From Vibrio renipiscarius (lineage in GTDB: Bacteria; Pseudomonadota; Gammaproteobacteria; Enterobacterales; Vibrionaceae), in NCBI RefSeq assembly GCF_000827885.1, contig NZ_JTKH01000024.1:124001-188000 (forward strand): a DNA stretch of 64,000 nt, in the 5' to 3' direction. Below are positions 8,030 through 17,239 of the stretch, piece after piece. The position numbers and the translations under genes are program-made. Position 1 is the stretch's first letter; the number at the start of each line of letters is the position of its first letter. The notes under the pieces are model-generated. The model had not been told where the DNA came from and ran no database searches. It saw nothing but the letters and a program-made list of their open reading frames with translations.

Positions 8030-9793
8030 ATGATATATGATTACGCAGTGATATTCGGCTATTTTGTACTGATAGTCGCCATCGGATTTGTATTTCAAAA
8101 AATGGCGAACCGATCCACCAGCGACTATTTCCGTGGAGGCGGTAAAATGTTGTGGTGGATGGTGGGCTCTACCGCTTTCATGACTCAGTTTTCAGCATGG
8201 ACATTTACCGGCGCGGCGGGTAAGGCGTTCTCTGATGGCTTTGCTGTTACATTGGTGTTTCTCGCCAATACGGCAGCGTATTTTTGTAGTTATCTCTATT
8301 TCTCCCATCGTTTTCGTCAAATGCGAGTCGATACACCGACAGAAGGTATTCGTCGTCGATTTGGACATCAGAACGAGCAATTTTTTTCATGGGCACTCAT
8401 CGCATTTAGCTTCATCAATGCCGGCGTTTGGCTAAACGCACTGGGTGTATTCTCAAGCGCCGTGTTTGACTCTGATCTGAACATGACCATTGTCGTTACT
8501 GGGTTGGCGGTATTACTGGTCTCCGTTATTTCAGGGGCTTGGGGAGTTGTTGCGTCGGATTTCTTGCAAACCTTAGTCGTCGCCGTGGTCTCCGTCGCTT
8601 GTGCTGTCGTAGCTTTAGTCGCGGTAGGTGGACCTACACGAATGGTGACCGAATTCCCAAGTGGATTCATCATGGGACCGGATATGAACTACCCATTATT
8701 ACTGGTTTGTTCATTTGTTTTCTTTGTCGTCAAGCAACTGCAAAGTATCAACAACATGCAAGATTCTTATCGATTCTTGAATGCCAAAGATACCGACAAC
8801 TCACGTAAAGCGGCACTGCTTGCAATGGTTCTGATGGGCGTGGGAAGCATCATTTGGTTCATCCCTCCATGGGCTTCCGCAATTTTGTATCCAGAGGCGG
8901 CAACGTTATACCCTCAACTAGGCGGAAAGGCAGCGGATGCGGTTTACCTCGTCTTTGCTAAAAACGCGATGCCAGTTGGCACCGTCGGCTTGTTGTTGGC
9001 GGGTCTATTTGCGGCAACCATGTCGTCGATGGATTCTGCATTAAACCGCAATTCCGGCATTTTTGTCCGCAGTATTTATCAACCCCTGGTTAAGGACTCA
9101 GATAAAAGCGATGCTCACTTCCTTAAAGTCGGAAAAATCATTGGCTTTATTAGCGGATTGTTAGTCATCCTTGTGGCGTTATTCTTCAGTTCACTTAAAG
9201 AAATGAGCCTTTTTGAACTCATGATGTCAGTTTCCACCATGATTCAAGTTCCATTACTGATCCCGTTATTCTTTGGTATGTTGATCAAGCGAACACCAAG
9301 TTGGTCTCCTTGGGCGACCGTAATCGTCGGTATGTTCGTGTCATGGTTGATGTCTAATGTCATTACGCCTGACATCATCGCCAACTGGTTTGGCATGGAA
9401 GAGCTCACCCGCCGTGAAGCCAGCGAACTAAAAATCGCCGCTACGATTGCCGGCCATTTGGTGCTCACCACTGGATTCTTCTTTGCGACTGCGTTGCTCT
9501 ATCGTGAAGAGAATGACACGCATAAAGAAGAAACAGACAAATTCTTTGTCGACATTGAAACGCCAATCATCTCTGATAACCAGTACGATGAAGTAGACGC
9601 AGAACAACGTCGTAAACTCGGGTCAATGGTAAAATGCATGAGTATTGGCTTGTTGGCGATGGTTGCCATTCCTAACCCATTATGGGGACGAGCGGTATTC
9701 TTGATGTGTGCATTGGCTATTTATGTCGTTGGCTGGGCACTCACAAAAAGTGCCATTAAAAAGGCCCCAAAAATGACCGTTCTAACACGCTAA
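8030..9793 (+). CDS. Sodium:solute symporter (SSS family)
   Basis: The 587-residue integral membrane protein has about 14 predicted hydrophobic segments. It begins with IFGYFVLIVAIGFVFQK and carries the early SSS-type motifs (TSDYFRGGGKMLWWMVGSTAFMTQ split over TM1-TM2) and GLFAATMSSMDSALNRNSGIF, a typical SSS core helix with Ser residues of the sodium site. It sits 32 bases after the oxidoreductase, with a good AAGGGA ribosome site. From context it probably imports the sugar acid consumed by the two enzymes upstream. A strong terminator follows. Confidence 0.87.
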   Translation: MIYDYAVIFGYFVLIVAIGFVFQKMANRSTSDYFRGGGKMLWWMVGSTAFMTQFSAWTFTGAAGKAFSDGFAVTLVFLANTAAYFCSYLYFSHRFRQMRVDTPTEGIRRRFGHQNEQFFSWALIAFSFINAGVWLNALGVFSSAVFDSDLNMTIVVTGLAVLLVSVISGAWGVVASDFLQTLVVAVVSVACAVVALVAVGGPTRMVTEFPSGFIMGPDMNYPLLLVCSFVFFVVKQLQSINNMQDSYRFLNAKDTDNSRKAALLAMVLMGVGSIIWFIPPWASAILYPEAATLYPQLGGKAADAVYLVFAKNAMPVGTVGLLLAGLFAATMSSMDSALNRNSGIFVRSIYQPLVKDSDKSDAHFLKVGKIIGFISGLLVILVALFFSSLKEMSLFELMMSVSTMIQVPLLIPLFFGMLIKRTPSWSPWATVIVGMFVSWLMSNVITPDIIANWFGMEELTRREASELKIAATIAGHLVLTTGFFFATALLYREENDTHKEETDKFFVDIETPIISDNQYDEVDAEQRRKLGSMVKCMSIGLLAMVAIPNPLWGRAVFLMCALAIYVVGWALTKSAIKKAPKMTVLTR

Positions 9794-9817
9794 TATATAT
9801 CAACGGTTAAACATCAT

Positions 9818-9844
9818 AGCCCAGATCATTTCTGGGCTTTTTTA
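9818..9844 (+). terminator. Rho-independent terminator of the sugar-acid operon
   Basis: An 8-bp stem (AGCCCAGA at 9818-9825 with TCTGGGCT at 9831-9838) is followed by six Ts, 25 bases after the symporter stop. Confidence 0.85.
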
Positions 9845-10185
9845 TGCAAGAGTGTTTCTAATACATATTCTTAACTTTCACGCCGCTCACCATTGATGAA
9901 TGTGCAAAAATAGGCTTGGAACTAAACATTTAACCAACCAATAGGCGAAACACCCATCCGACTACTCGCCTTCATCATCGCTCCAACGAGTATGAAAAAA
10001 ACAGCATAAATTAATAAGGCCTCCCCCCCTTCGCTTTCATTGCCTCACGTTGCATAATAAATACCACTACACAGATCACCTTTAAAATCATCAACATCCG
10101 TTAATTTGTGATCATCACATCACTGATAAAATAAATATTTAATATCACGTCGCAATCATGAAAATTCTTTTTGTATCAGGATATT
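9845..10185. other. Intergenic region before the chemoreceptor gene
   Basis: About 340 AT-rich bases without a convincing ORF. It contains a near-palindrome TGTGATCATCACA at 10107-10119, about 70 bases before the chemoreceptor start. Its half-site spacing is three bases, not the six of a CRP site. Nothing else is recognised. Confidence 0.4.
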
Positions 10186-11967
10186 ATGTCTGCTGCACCT
10201 AAAAAGGAATTAGCACGAACCATGAAGAAAACGCTCTCTTTCAAGATGAAACTTATTGCTATTTTCATCATTATTACTTCAATTACAATTTTGACGTCTT
10301 ATTTAAGCTCTCGTCACCATATTAGTAATTATATTAACGAAAGTGATACTCAAAACATCAATAGTCAAATCAGTTTAGTGAAAGACAAATTGATTGAAGA
10401 TATCAATAACAAAATCATTTTGGCGGAGAACTTAAATTTCGGATTAACCGCCATCAACTCAACGCTTGAAAAAACAGGCTTTCATAACATCATAAAAGTG
10501 GTGAGTGATCTGGTCTTTACCCCGCAAGGAAGTATCGATAATCCAAATGAAGCTCAACCATTTATCAGCCAAGTCGCGGCAGCAAATGGCAAAGTCACCG
10601 TCAGTGACATCGTATATCAGGACGGAAAACCCCTTTTAACTATCGTCGTTCCTACCGGTAATCTGCAGGGCAATATTTTCTATATCGATCTTAGCGATAC
10701 TCAAGCTCTTTTAGCCTCCTCTGCCGTTGACGGCAGTTATATGGAGTTAGTCGACTCGAACAACAACATCCTGTTCTCAAACAAAATCGACGGTGACCTC
10801 ATTAGTTTACCAAGTACATTTGACGTTCGTGGACATCAATGGAGCCTCACGGGTTATATCGACAACGGGTATATTTTACAAAACACAGCAAAACTCAATA
10901 ATGCCATCACCCTTACATTAATCATTTCAGGCATCATTATCATCTTCCTCAGCGTGATTGCCGTTAATATCGTCTTTAAGCCCATTGTATCGCTACGTAA
11001 TCTTGTTACTGATCTTTCTCAAGGCAATGGCGATTTAACCCGTCGTCTAGAAATCCATACTCAAGATGACTTAGGGAAAATCGCAACAGGCGTTAATCTG
11101 TTCATTGAAAAGCTGCAAGTTATGATGCTGGATGTCGCAAAATCAAGTGAACAAATTAAACACGAAATTAGTGCTGTCGGTGAAAATGCCGATTCTAATC
11201 AAACCCTATTAACAGCCCACGCCAAAGAAACCGAGCAAGTGGTCACCGCAATCACAGAAATGAGCTCAACCGCTGAATCTGTCGCCCAAAGCGCAGCTAA
11301 CGCAGCAAAACTGACGCATCAAACCAACGATGAAGCCAATCACTCTAAAGCCGTCGTTCAAGAAGCGGTGCAGAGCGTCTCTGCTCTTGTTGAAGAAGTG
11401 GCCAGTATGTCCCAATCAATTACTGCAATGAGCAAAGATACTGACCAAATTGGTGCTGTGCTCGGGGTCATCGGCGAAATTGCTGAACAAACGAATTTGC
11501 TGGCACTTAATGCTGCCATTGAGGCCGCTCGCGCGGGTGAGCAAGGACGTGGATTTGCGGTTGTCGCAGATGAAGTGCGCGCCCTCGCCGCCCGTACTCA
11601 ACAAAGTACCTCTCAAGTAAATGAGATGCTCACTAAACTTCGTAATGGTAATAACACCGTTGTCAATGCAATGAAAACCACGCAATCCAGTTGCCAGCAA
11701 ACCTCAGCAACAACGGCTCGTGTCATGGACTCATTAGATTCAATGACAGATTCAATTATTGAAATCAACGATTTAACCACTCAAATTGCAGCGTCAGCAG
11801 AACAACAAAGCGTTGTAACAGAAGAGATCACACGTAATATGACCAGCATTCAAGATATGATTAATGATATTAATCATAATGGTCAAAAAACCGTAAATAG
11901 TACGCATCAGCTCACCAATACCAATACACAGCTCGGTGATGTTGTGGGGCGCTTTAAACTAAACTGA
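10186..11967 (+). CDS. Methyl-accepting chemotaxis protein
   Basis: The inner-membrane chemoreceptor has one N-terminal membrane helix (residues ~20-42), a ~200-residue periplasmic sensing domain of probable Cache type ([19 protein letters not shown]) and a second membrane helix ([20 protein letters not shown]). A HAMP domain follows ([23 protein letters not shown]), then a long coiled-coil signalling domain. The CheA/CheW-contact tip is clear: [20 protein letters not shown], then [18 protein letters not shown] use ATG 10186 (593 aa). A TTG at 10171 and an ATG at 10222 are alternatives. No chemotaxis gene is nearby, so this is an orphan receptor; the ligand is unknown. It is followed by its own terminator. 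Confidence 0.92.
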   Translation: MSAAPKKELARTMKKTLSFKMKLIAIFIIITSITILTSYLSSRHHISNYINESDTQNINSQISLVKDKLIEDINNKIILAENLNFGLTAINSTLEKTGFHNIIKVVSDLVFTPQGSIDNPNEAQPFISQVAAANGKVTVSDIVYQDGKPLLTIVVPTGNLQGNIFYIDLSDTQALLASSAVDGSYMELVDSNNNILFSNKIDGDLISLPSTFDVRGHQWSLTGYIDNGYILQNTAKLNNAITLTLIISGIIIIFLSVIAVNIVFKPIVSLRNLVTDLSQGNGDLTRRLEIHTQDDLGKIATGVNLFIEKLQVMMLDVAKSSEQIKHEISAVGENADSNQTLLTAHAKETEQVVTAITEMSSTAESVAQSAANAAKLTHQTNDEANHSKAVVQEAVQSVSALVEEVASMSQSITAMSKDTDQIGAVLGVIGEIAEQTNLLALNAAIEAARAGEQGRGFAVVADEVRALAARTQQSTSQVNEMLTKLRNGNNTVVNAMKTTQSSCQQTSATTARVMDSLDSMTDSIIEINDLTTQIAASAEQQSVVTEEITRNMTSIQDMINDINHNGQKTVNSTHQLTNTNTQLGDVVGRFKLN

Positions 11968-11980
11968 GAATCGTAATCAC

Positions 11981-12008
11981 AAGCGAGCCTATCTTAGGCT
12001 CGCTTTTT
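11981..12008 (+). terminator. Rho-independent terminator after the chemoreceptor gene
   Basis: An 11-bp stem (AAGCGAGCCTA at 11981-11991 with TAGGCTCGCTT at 11995-12005) has a 3-base loop and continues into a T run. It lies 13 bases after the stop. Confidence 0.88.
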
Positions 12009-12043
12009 ATTTACCAAAACAACTCATTGCCGACCACATACCG

Positions 12044-12883
12044 TTAAGCAAGCGCCTTTGATGCCTTGGTGTTATAACCATCATGAATGGCGATTATTTT
12101 TTGTGCCTCTAAGCTTGCCTTCGCAACCCCAAAAGAAGCGAGATATTTTGTCGTCGTATATTGGCGCGAAGCGGATTGATATTCTCTAAGCCATAACAAG
12201 AATGTCTGCTCATCAATGTCGCTTGATCGAGGAAAATCACTATTTGGACGCGTAATACCAATGCGCCATGGTTTTGGCGTTAATCGAGCTCTAAAACAAT
12301 CTTGTTTTAGACATAATCGACTGTATAACGGATCGACATTGAGGTCTTTAAACAGGTTCTTGACAAATACATCACCCGGCGAGCATTGCTTATTGGTTAA
12401 AATAAAACGAATGCCTGAGTGCGTTTCATAGACCCGAAAAGATAACGTTGGATGATTTTTTTGGTAGGTTTCAATTATTTTTAAAACATAATTCTTATCT
12501 TTTTTCTTTTTCCCAAACTTGGACAGTATTTGGTCCAAAAAACGCACGGGTTGAATATCGATATCGCCGAACACGATATTATTGGTATTTAGAATGGAGG
12601 CGCCATAAGCGTTACGACTAATAATGGCAATGGCTTCCCCTGATTCACCAGACACCTCTTCGAGAATTTCTTCTCTGACAAACCCCATCCAATATTCATA
12701 CTCTGCACTTTTTGATAAGTCACCATTTAGAAAGGCAGCCATTGAAGAAAGCCTTCTGGACGCATGTTCGCTCGCGTCTTCCTCACTCTCATTCGAAGCC
12801 CCCCAAATGGATAACTTTTCCCGACCAAAAAGTTTACCGTCTACATTCACCTCACGCTTTTTCCAATATTTAGCAAATTTCAA
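12044..12883 (-). CDS. Unrecognised protein with GDIDI and SGIRF motifs
   Basis: I do not recognise a named family with certainty. The best start is a TTG at 12883, which sits five bases after a perfect GGAGGA ribosome site (279 aa). The GTG at 12898 would place that site inside the gene. Visible elements are NNIVFGDIDIQPV around residue 107 (two acidic residues, Asp107 and Asp109, after a hydrophobic strand), then ETHSGIRFILT (His155, Arg159), then VDPLYSRLCLKQDCFRARLTPKPWRIG (residues ~183-209). The DxD followed by a His/SG-R strand faintly recalls archaeo-eukaryotic primase/polymerase folds, but a third acidic motif is not evident. It is monocistronic, with no signal peptide or membrane segment. 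Confidence 0.75.
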   Translation of the reverse strand: MKFAKYWKKREVNVDGKLFGREKLSIWGASNESEEDASEHASRRLSSMAAFLNGDLSKSAEYEYWMGFVREEILEEVSGESGEAIAIISRNAYGASILNTNNIVFGDIDIQPVRFLDQILSKFGKKKKDKNYVLKIIETYQKNHPTLSFRVYETHSGIRFILTNKQCSPGDVFVKNLFKDLNVDPLYSRLCLKQDCFRARLTPKPWRIGITRPNSDFPRSSDIDEQTFLLWLREYQSASRQYTTTKYLASFGVAKASLEAQKIIAIHDGYNTKASKALA

Positions 12884-13212
12884 TCTATCCTCCAACACTC
12901 ACCTAAGTCCTTAGCCCACGATTTACTCTACACGGGTACCTCAATGTTTCGGTCATCGGAGATCAAAAATGGAACGCACAAAACACCAGCGTGTAACTGG
13001 CGATACGGACTTTCACTTCATTGCTGCGCCTTGAGAATTCACACCCACTTCAAATAGCCCAGCCACCGCTCATTTAACCACCGATATCTCATTTTTTTGT
13101 TCACCACCTCATTGTTTTGCATCTTACTGTTCGCTTCCTGCTTTGCCCTCTTTTATGATGCGCGCGATTTGAGTTTAACGTTTGCTTAATTGCCCATTAC
13201 AAGAGAAGAATA
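12884..13212. other. Intergenic region between the hypothetical gene and the amidohydrolase gene
   Basis: About 330 bases separate the two divergent genes. I see the GGAGGA ribosome site of the minus-strand gene at 12889-12894 and AAGAGAAG before 13213. I find no clear consensus promoter, repeat or small ORF worth calling. Confidence 0.35.
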
Positions 13213-14643
13213 ATGAACAAACCGACTTTGCTGGCCGCCGTGATTACGCTAGCCCTTTCTGGCTGCACACAGTTTGCACCAAACTACAATGCCGACCTTA
13301 TCATCACCAATGGCGAGGTGCTGACGATAGATAGCAATATGTCCATCATTGAAAATGGTGTTGTTGTCGTTAAAGATGACAAAATTATTGCCGTTGGTGA
13401 GGCGGAGTTGGCAGATCAATATCGCGCGCCGAAACAGATTGACGCGCAAGACGGCATTGTGATGCCCGGAATGATCAATACACACAACCATTTACCGATG
13501 ATCGCCTTTCGTGGTTTGGGTGAAGAAGGCATCTCAAATCGACTGTTTGCCTACTTCTTCCCATTAGAAGGCGAAAAATTAAGTCGTGAGTTAATCTACA
13601 ATGCGACCAAATTAGGCGCGATTGATTTAGCTCAAAGTGGTGTGACGACCTACGCCGATATGTACTATCACATGGATGAAATGGCCAAAGCGACCAAAGA
13701 AGTCGGTTTGCGTGCTGTACTTGGACAAACGGTGATCAAATTCCCAGTTGTCGATAGCAGTGCTCCTTATGGCGGCATTGAATACGCACAAGGCTTTATC
13801 GAACAATACAAAAATGACCCATTGATCACGCCTGCTTACGCGCCGCACGCTGTTTACACAGTCAGTAAAGAGAAGCTTCAAAAAATCAATCAATTGTCAA
13901 AGCAACAAGATGTACCCGTGCTGATTCACGTCGCTGAATTTCCAAATGAAGAAACACGCATCAAAGAAGAGCACCAAGCAAACTCACCTGTTGAGTACAT
14001 GGATCAAATCGGCATTTTGGATGAACGCGTCGTGCTAGCGCATGGTATTCACTTCTCAGAAAAAGACATTGAGCTCGTTAAAAAAGCGGATGCTGGGGTC
14101 GCGTATAACCCGATGGCGAACGCAAAAGGCGCCACTGGTATGGCACCTGCGTGGGATATGTACCGCTCTGACGTACGCATAGGTTTAGGGACCGATGGAC
14201 CAATGAGCTCTAACCAAGTCGATTTGTGGCGCACCCTAAGCTATGCAACCACCATGCAACGTTTAAAGCATGATGACCGCACCATCATGATCCCAGAACA
14301 AGTGATCGAAATGGCGACCATTGGCGGGGCAAAAGCTCTGCACATGGAATCACGCATTGGTTCGCTAGAAGTCGGTAAACAAGCAGACATTATTATTGTC
14401 GAAACACAATCAGCGAATATGATGCCTAACTATGACCCATACGCAACTCTGGTATTCCAAGCGAACCCAAGTAATGTCGATACAACCATCGTAAACGGCC
14501 AAATCATAATGGAGAACCGCCAGATGCAAACAGTCGCGTTAGATGATGTTCGAGGCACAATTGACGCGATGGAAGCCGATATCAGCGCTTTTGCTAATGA
14601 GTTAGCGAAAAAAGCGATTAAATCAAAGAGCTTAATGGACTAG
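13213..14643 (+). CDS. Lipoprotein amidohydrolase of the MtaD/TrzA type
   Basis: The 476-residue metal-dependent hydrolase has the PGMINTHNHLP metal site (two His), LIHVAEFPNEE, the later His in VLAHGIHFS, and catalytic Asp in GLGTDGPMSS. The C-terminal IVNGQIIMENR strand closes the composite beta sandwich. This subgroup deaminates 5'-methylthioadenosine, S-adenosylhomocysteine or related compounds, usually in the cytoplasm. Here the N-terminus is a lipoprotein signal ending LALSGC (Cys18) followed by Thr-Gln, which predicts outer-membrane sorting and periplasmic action. Substrate is therefore uncertain. It is monocistronic, with a downstream terminator. Confidence 0.87.
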   Translation: MNKPTLLAAVITLALSGCTQFAPNYNADLIITNGEVLTIDSNMSIIENGVVVVKDDKIIAVGEAELADQYRAPKQIDAQDGIVMPGMINTHNHLPMIAFRGLGEEGISNRLFAYFFPLEGEKLSRELIYNATKLGAIDLAQSGVTTYADMYYHMDEMAKATKEVGLRAVLGQTVIKFPVVDSSAPYGGIEYAQGFIEQYKNDPLITPAYAPHAVYTVSKEKLQKINQLSKQQDVPVLIHVAEFPNEETRIKEEHQANSPVEYMDQIGILDERVVLAHGIHFSEKDIELVKKADAGVAYNPMANAKGATGMAPAWDMYRSDVRIGLGTDGPMSSNQVDLWRTLSYATTMQRLKHDDRTIMIPEQVIEMATIGGAKALHMESRIGSLEVGKQADIIIVETQSANMMPNYDPYATLVFQANPSNVDTTIVNGQIIMENRQMQTVALDDVRGTIDAMEADISAFANELAKKAIKSKSLMD

Positions 14644-14668
14644 AAAGTCATCATAACCGGTTATAAAT

Positions 14669-14706
14669 AAGCCCGCTTTTCAATGCACGTTAAAGTGGGC
14701 TTATTC
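14669..14706 (+). terminator. Probable terminator after the amidohydrolase gene
   Basis: An 11-bp stem (AAGCCCGCTTT at 14669-14679 with AAAGTGGGCTT at 14692-14702, one G-U pair) is followed by TATT. It lies between convergent genes and may serve both. Confidence 0.65.
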
Positions 14707-14724
14707 GTTGATATGACGGCCATT

Positions 14725-14940
14725 TTATTTCCAGCCTTGCTGCCATTTGTCACTGTCTTTCAACTCGGTCCAATCGATGCGATATTCTTTTTTATTGAGG
14801 ACAGCTTCAAGTATGCATAACGCCACCGAGCCATCCTCTTCAAACTCTATTTCTGTAACTAAAAAATGCATTTCTCTGTTCGTTGGTTTGATTGCCGTCC
14901 ATTTACTATGGTGCAATTTAACGGGATTAATTCGATTCAT
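14725..14940 (-). CDS. Small tryptophan-rich conserved protein (TIGR02450/DUF2389)
   Basis: The 71-residue protein matches my memory of the TIGR02450 Trp-rich family along its whole length: start MNRINPVKLHHSKWTA, middle REMHFLVTEIEFEEDG, and ending IDWTELKDSDKWQQGW. The family is common in marine gammaproteobacteria and cyanobacteria, and its function is unknown. It has four Trp residues and no signal peptide. It is a stand-alone gene, convergent with the amidohydrolase. Confidence 0.85.
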   Translation of the reverse strand: MNRINPVKLHHSKWTAIKPTNREMHFLVTEIEFEEDGSVALCILEAVLNKKEYRIDWTELKDSDKWQQGWK

Positions 14941-15112
14941 CGCGCGCCCCTCTTAAGAACGATATATCTTTTAAAATCTTCCTTGAATACGAAGCGAATG
15001 ACAGTTAAGTTCAGCAAACCGATAAGTTTGCGTAATCAAATCGCAACACCATCAATTACAAAGTGCCCGATAACATCTGCGATCTATCCTCTGACGACAA
15101 GCTCACCCATCA

Positions 15113-16432
15113 CTAATTCGCTGCGCGATGAGACAAAGCCTCTGCCCGCTTTGCTTCTTGTTCAATCAATATCTTTTCGTGGGCTCTAAAAAACGGCAGA
15201 TAGAGAAAATACGCATTCACCATTGCAAATAAAACCATACAAGCATTAATAACACTACCATTCGAGGCCCACGCCGCCCCGATCGGTGCCGGTACAGACC
15301 AAGGGATCATGATGACGATTCGCTCTAAAACTTGAGCGGAGGTCAAAAACCATGCGATGGTGGCATTAATAAGCGGTACCATAACAAAAGGAACCAAAAA
15401 AAGTGGGTTCATAATGATTGGAAATCCAAAAAGAAGGGGTTCATTAATATTAAACAACGATGGAATTAACCCGACTTTGCCCACTGATTTTAATTGATTA
15501 GAACGGCTTTTAATCGCCAAATAAACCAAAGGTAACGTTGACCCAACCCCGCCAATCAAGACAAAAAAATCCCAAAACGCAGGCAGATAGATGTGAGGTA
15601 ATATTTCCGCACCACTTTCTAGTGCGGCTTGATTTTCCAATAAATTCGACATCCAAAATGGATTCATAATACCAGTCACAATCAATGCGCCATGAATACC
15701 CATAAACCACAACAATTGGCACACCAGAATTGAAATTAAGACTGCGAACAAACTATCTGATGCCAGAATCAGCGGACGAAAAAGCGCTTCAATGAATTGT
15801 GGGAAGTGCACACCAAACACTGAATCCATCCAAACATTAAACATTGAAAGCGTCGTAATAACGACAAAAATGGGCACCATCAACTTAAAACTTTGAAGGG
15901 TTAAGATCGGTACATCATCTGGCATTTTCACATACCAACCTCTCTGAATAAAAAATCGCACCACTTCTATAGAATACATACTGGCAATGATCGCAGAAAA
16001 TAACCCTGCCCCACCAAGATATCGAATATCGTCAGGCCCTAGATTGTGAAACCCCACCAGCATCAGAAACGCCATGCATCCTGTTAACCCAGACAACCGC
16101 TCAGGTAATTGGTAGTGTTTTGCCAAGCTCGCCGATATGCCAAACGAAACAATCAGACCTACCACCCCCAAAGTCAGCTGATAGGTTGGCAATAATATTG
16201 GCCTTAACACATTCGCCGCAGTAAACCACCAAACAGAAAGGTTTGAATCGGCATTGGCAAAGGGAGGAAAGATAATCGGAACGAAAATACAGCCCACAAA
16301 AATAAATGGCATCGCCAACTGAAACCCATCACGAAGCGCCATAAGATGCTGACTTCGCGTTAGTAATTTTGCGACGGGATTCATTATCTGCTCAACTTGT
16401 GAAGCAAATACTCTCATTATGGAATGATTCAT
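15113..16432 (-). CDS. Orphan PTS cellobiose/chitobiose-type EIIC permease
   Basis: The 439-residue membrane component of a lactose/cellobiose-family PTS has about ten hydrophobic segments. The hallmark motifs are present: WFMGIHGALIVTGIMNPFW, the substrate-binding FNINEPLLFGFPIIMNP and PWSVPAPIGAAWAS. It is a paralogue of the EIIC at 17240 and is transcribed away from it, but has no IIA, IIB or hydrolase gene of its own. It could share the phosphorelay proteins of the neighbouring operon to take up a second disaccharide. No clear ribosome site precedes ATG 16432, and the internal Met codons at 16417 and 16384 are alternative starts. It faces the operator-rich region shared with the IIB gene. 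Confidence 0.87.
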   Translation of the reverse strand: MNHSIMRVFASQVEQIMNPVAKLLTRSQHLMALRDGFQLAMPFIFVGCIFVPIIFPPFANADSNLSVWWFTAANVLRPILLPTYQLTLGVVGLIVSFGISASLAKHYQLPERLSGLTGCMAFLMLVGFHNLGPDDIRYLGGAGLFSAIIASMYSIEVVRFFIQRGWYVKMPDDVPILTLQSFKLMVPIFVVITTLSMFNVWMDSVFGVHFPQFIEALFRPLILASDSLFAVLISILVCQLLWFMGIHGALIVTGIMNPFWMSNLLENQAALESGAEILPHIYLPAFWDFFVLIGGVGSTLPLVYLAIKSRSNQLKSVGKVGLIPSLFNINEPLLFGFPIIMNPLFLVPFVMVPLINATIAWFLTSAQVLERIVIMIPWSVPAPIGAAWASNGSVINACMVLFAMVNAYFLYLPFFRAHEKILIEQEAKRAEALSHRAAN

Positions 16433-16488
16433 TATTGTCTACCGATGCTCGTAATCTTGCAGAGAATACCGCAATTATTAATCGCTTC

Positions 16489-16503
16489 GGAAACCGGTTT
16501 TCC
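16489..16503. promoter_or_regulatory. LacI-type operator near the orphan EIIC gene
   Basis: GGAAACCGGTTTTCC has a perfect 10-bp core AAACCGGTTT. The same core lies inside the large palindrome at 16718-16753. It sits about 57 bases upstream of the minus-strand EIIC start, so it is a likely operator for that gene, probably bound by the LacI protein at 20684. Confidence 0.65.
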
Positions 16504-16694
16504 AAAACTGATGCTTCGGACACATTATTAGACCTATAAAGCGAATATCACGTCCTCCTTACTACTGCCAATCACAGCAAGCTGCTCTCCCTATTTCGCC
16601 AGCAATTATGTAGTCAATATCGGATGATAAGCGCGAGATTACGAATTTAGATCGTTACCTCTATCACGAAAATTTTATCCATGAAGCACTTCTG

Positions 16695-16710
16695 AGTGAT
16701 CAAATTCACA
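16695..16710. promoter_or_regulatory. CRP-like site in the divergent PTS promoter region
   Basis: AGTGA-TCAAAT-TCACA fits the TGTGA-N6-TCACA pattern with one mismatch. It sits just upstream of the large palindrome and about 100 bases before the IIB start. Catabolite control by cAMP-CRP would suit a PTS sugar operon. Confidence 0.5.
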
Positions 16711-16717
16711 GCACCAA

Positions 16718-16753
16718 GGAAATTAAATGGAAACCGGTTTCCATTTAATTTCC
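16718..16753. repeat. Perfect 36-bp palindrome containing a LacI-type operator
   Basis: Bases 16718-16735 and 16736-16753 are exact reverse complements, with no spacer. Each arm is 18 bases, from GGAAATTAAATGG to AAACC at the centre. The middle is the classic LacI-family GAAACCGGTTTC. The arms extend well beyond what one LacI dimer needs, so the element could bind two proteins or form a cruciform or RNA hairpin in the IIB leader. It lies 57 bases before the IIB start. Confidence 0.85.
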
Positions 16754-16810
16754 AGTTGGGCATATTAAAAAGGAACTAATTAAAACATCCATGAATCTGG
16801 AGAAATAAAA

Positions 16811-17116
16811 ATGAAAAAAATTATGCTTTGCTGCTCAGCAGGAATGTCGACCTCACTGTTGGTCAAAAAAATGGAAGCCTCTGCTCAAGAGCGTGGCATA
16901 GAAGCCAATATCAAAGCATTTGGTGTCAATGAGTTTAATGAGCAGGTGGTTAATTACGAAGTGGTTTTACTCGGCCCTCAAGTCAAGTATATGCAGCAGG
17001 ATCTACAAAAAATTGCGAATCAATATAGCATCAAAGTCGAACCTATCAACATGATGGATTACGGCATGCAAAAAGGTGACAAGGTGCTGGATTTTGCTCT
17101 CGAACTCATCGGTTAA
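16811..17116 (+). CDS. PTS lactose/cellobiose-type EIIB
   Basis: The 101-residue cytoplasmic EIIB carries the phospho-cysteine loop near the N-terminus (MLCCSAGMSTSLLV). By alignment to ChbB, Cys8, directly before SAGMST, is the phosphorylated residue. EVVLLGPQVKYM matches the conserved second motif. It accepts phosphate from EIIA (20135) and passes it to the sugar entering through EIIC. It is the first gene of the operon IIB-IIC-GH1-IIA, and a GGAG ribosome site precedes the ATG. The substrate is probably cellobiose, chitobiose or another beta-disaccharide. Confidence 0.93.
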   Translation: MKKIMLCCSAGMSTSLLVKKMEASAQERGIEANIKAFGVNEFNEQVVNYEVVLLGPQVKYMQQDLQKIANQYSIKVEPINMMDYGMQKGDKVLDFALELIG

Positions 17117-17239
17117 ACAACGAACAAAATTCACATAACTCGGAACTCACCGATTGCAGCGCCTTCATAAATTAATAACGAAAAGTAGGTCTGTCGAGTG
17201 CCGAGTTTCTTTCTATTTCCTAATACGAGATTCAAATAT

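Noticed and set aside
10107-10119. TGTGATCATCACA before the chemoreceptor gene as a CRP site
   Set aside because: The half-sites are only three bases apart instead of six; kept only as a palindrome in the intergenic note.
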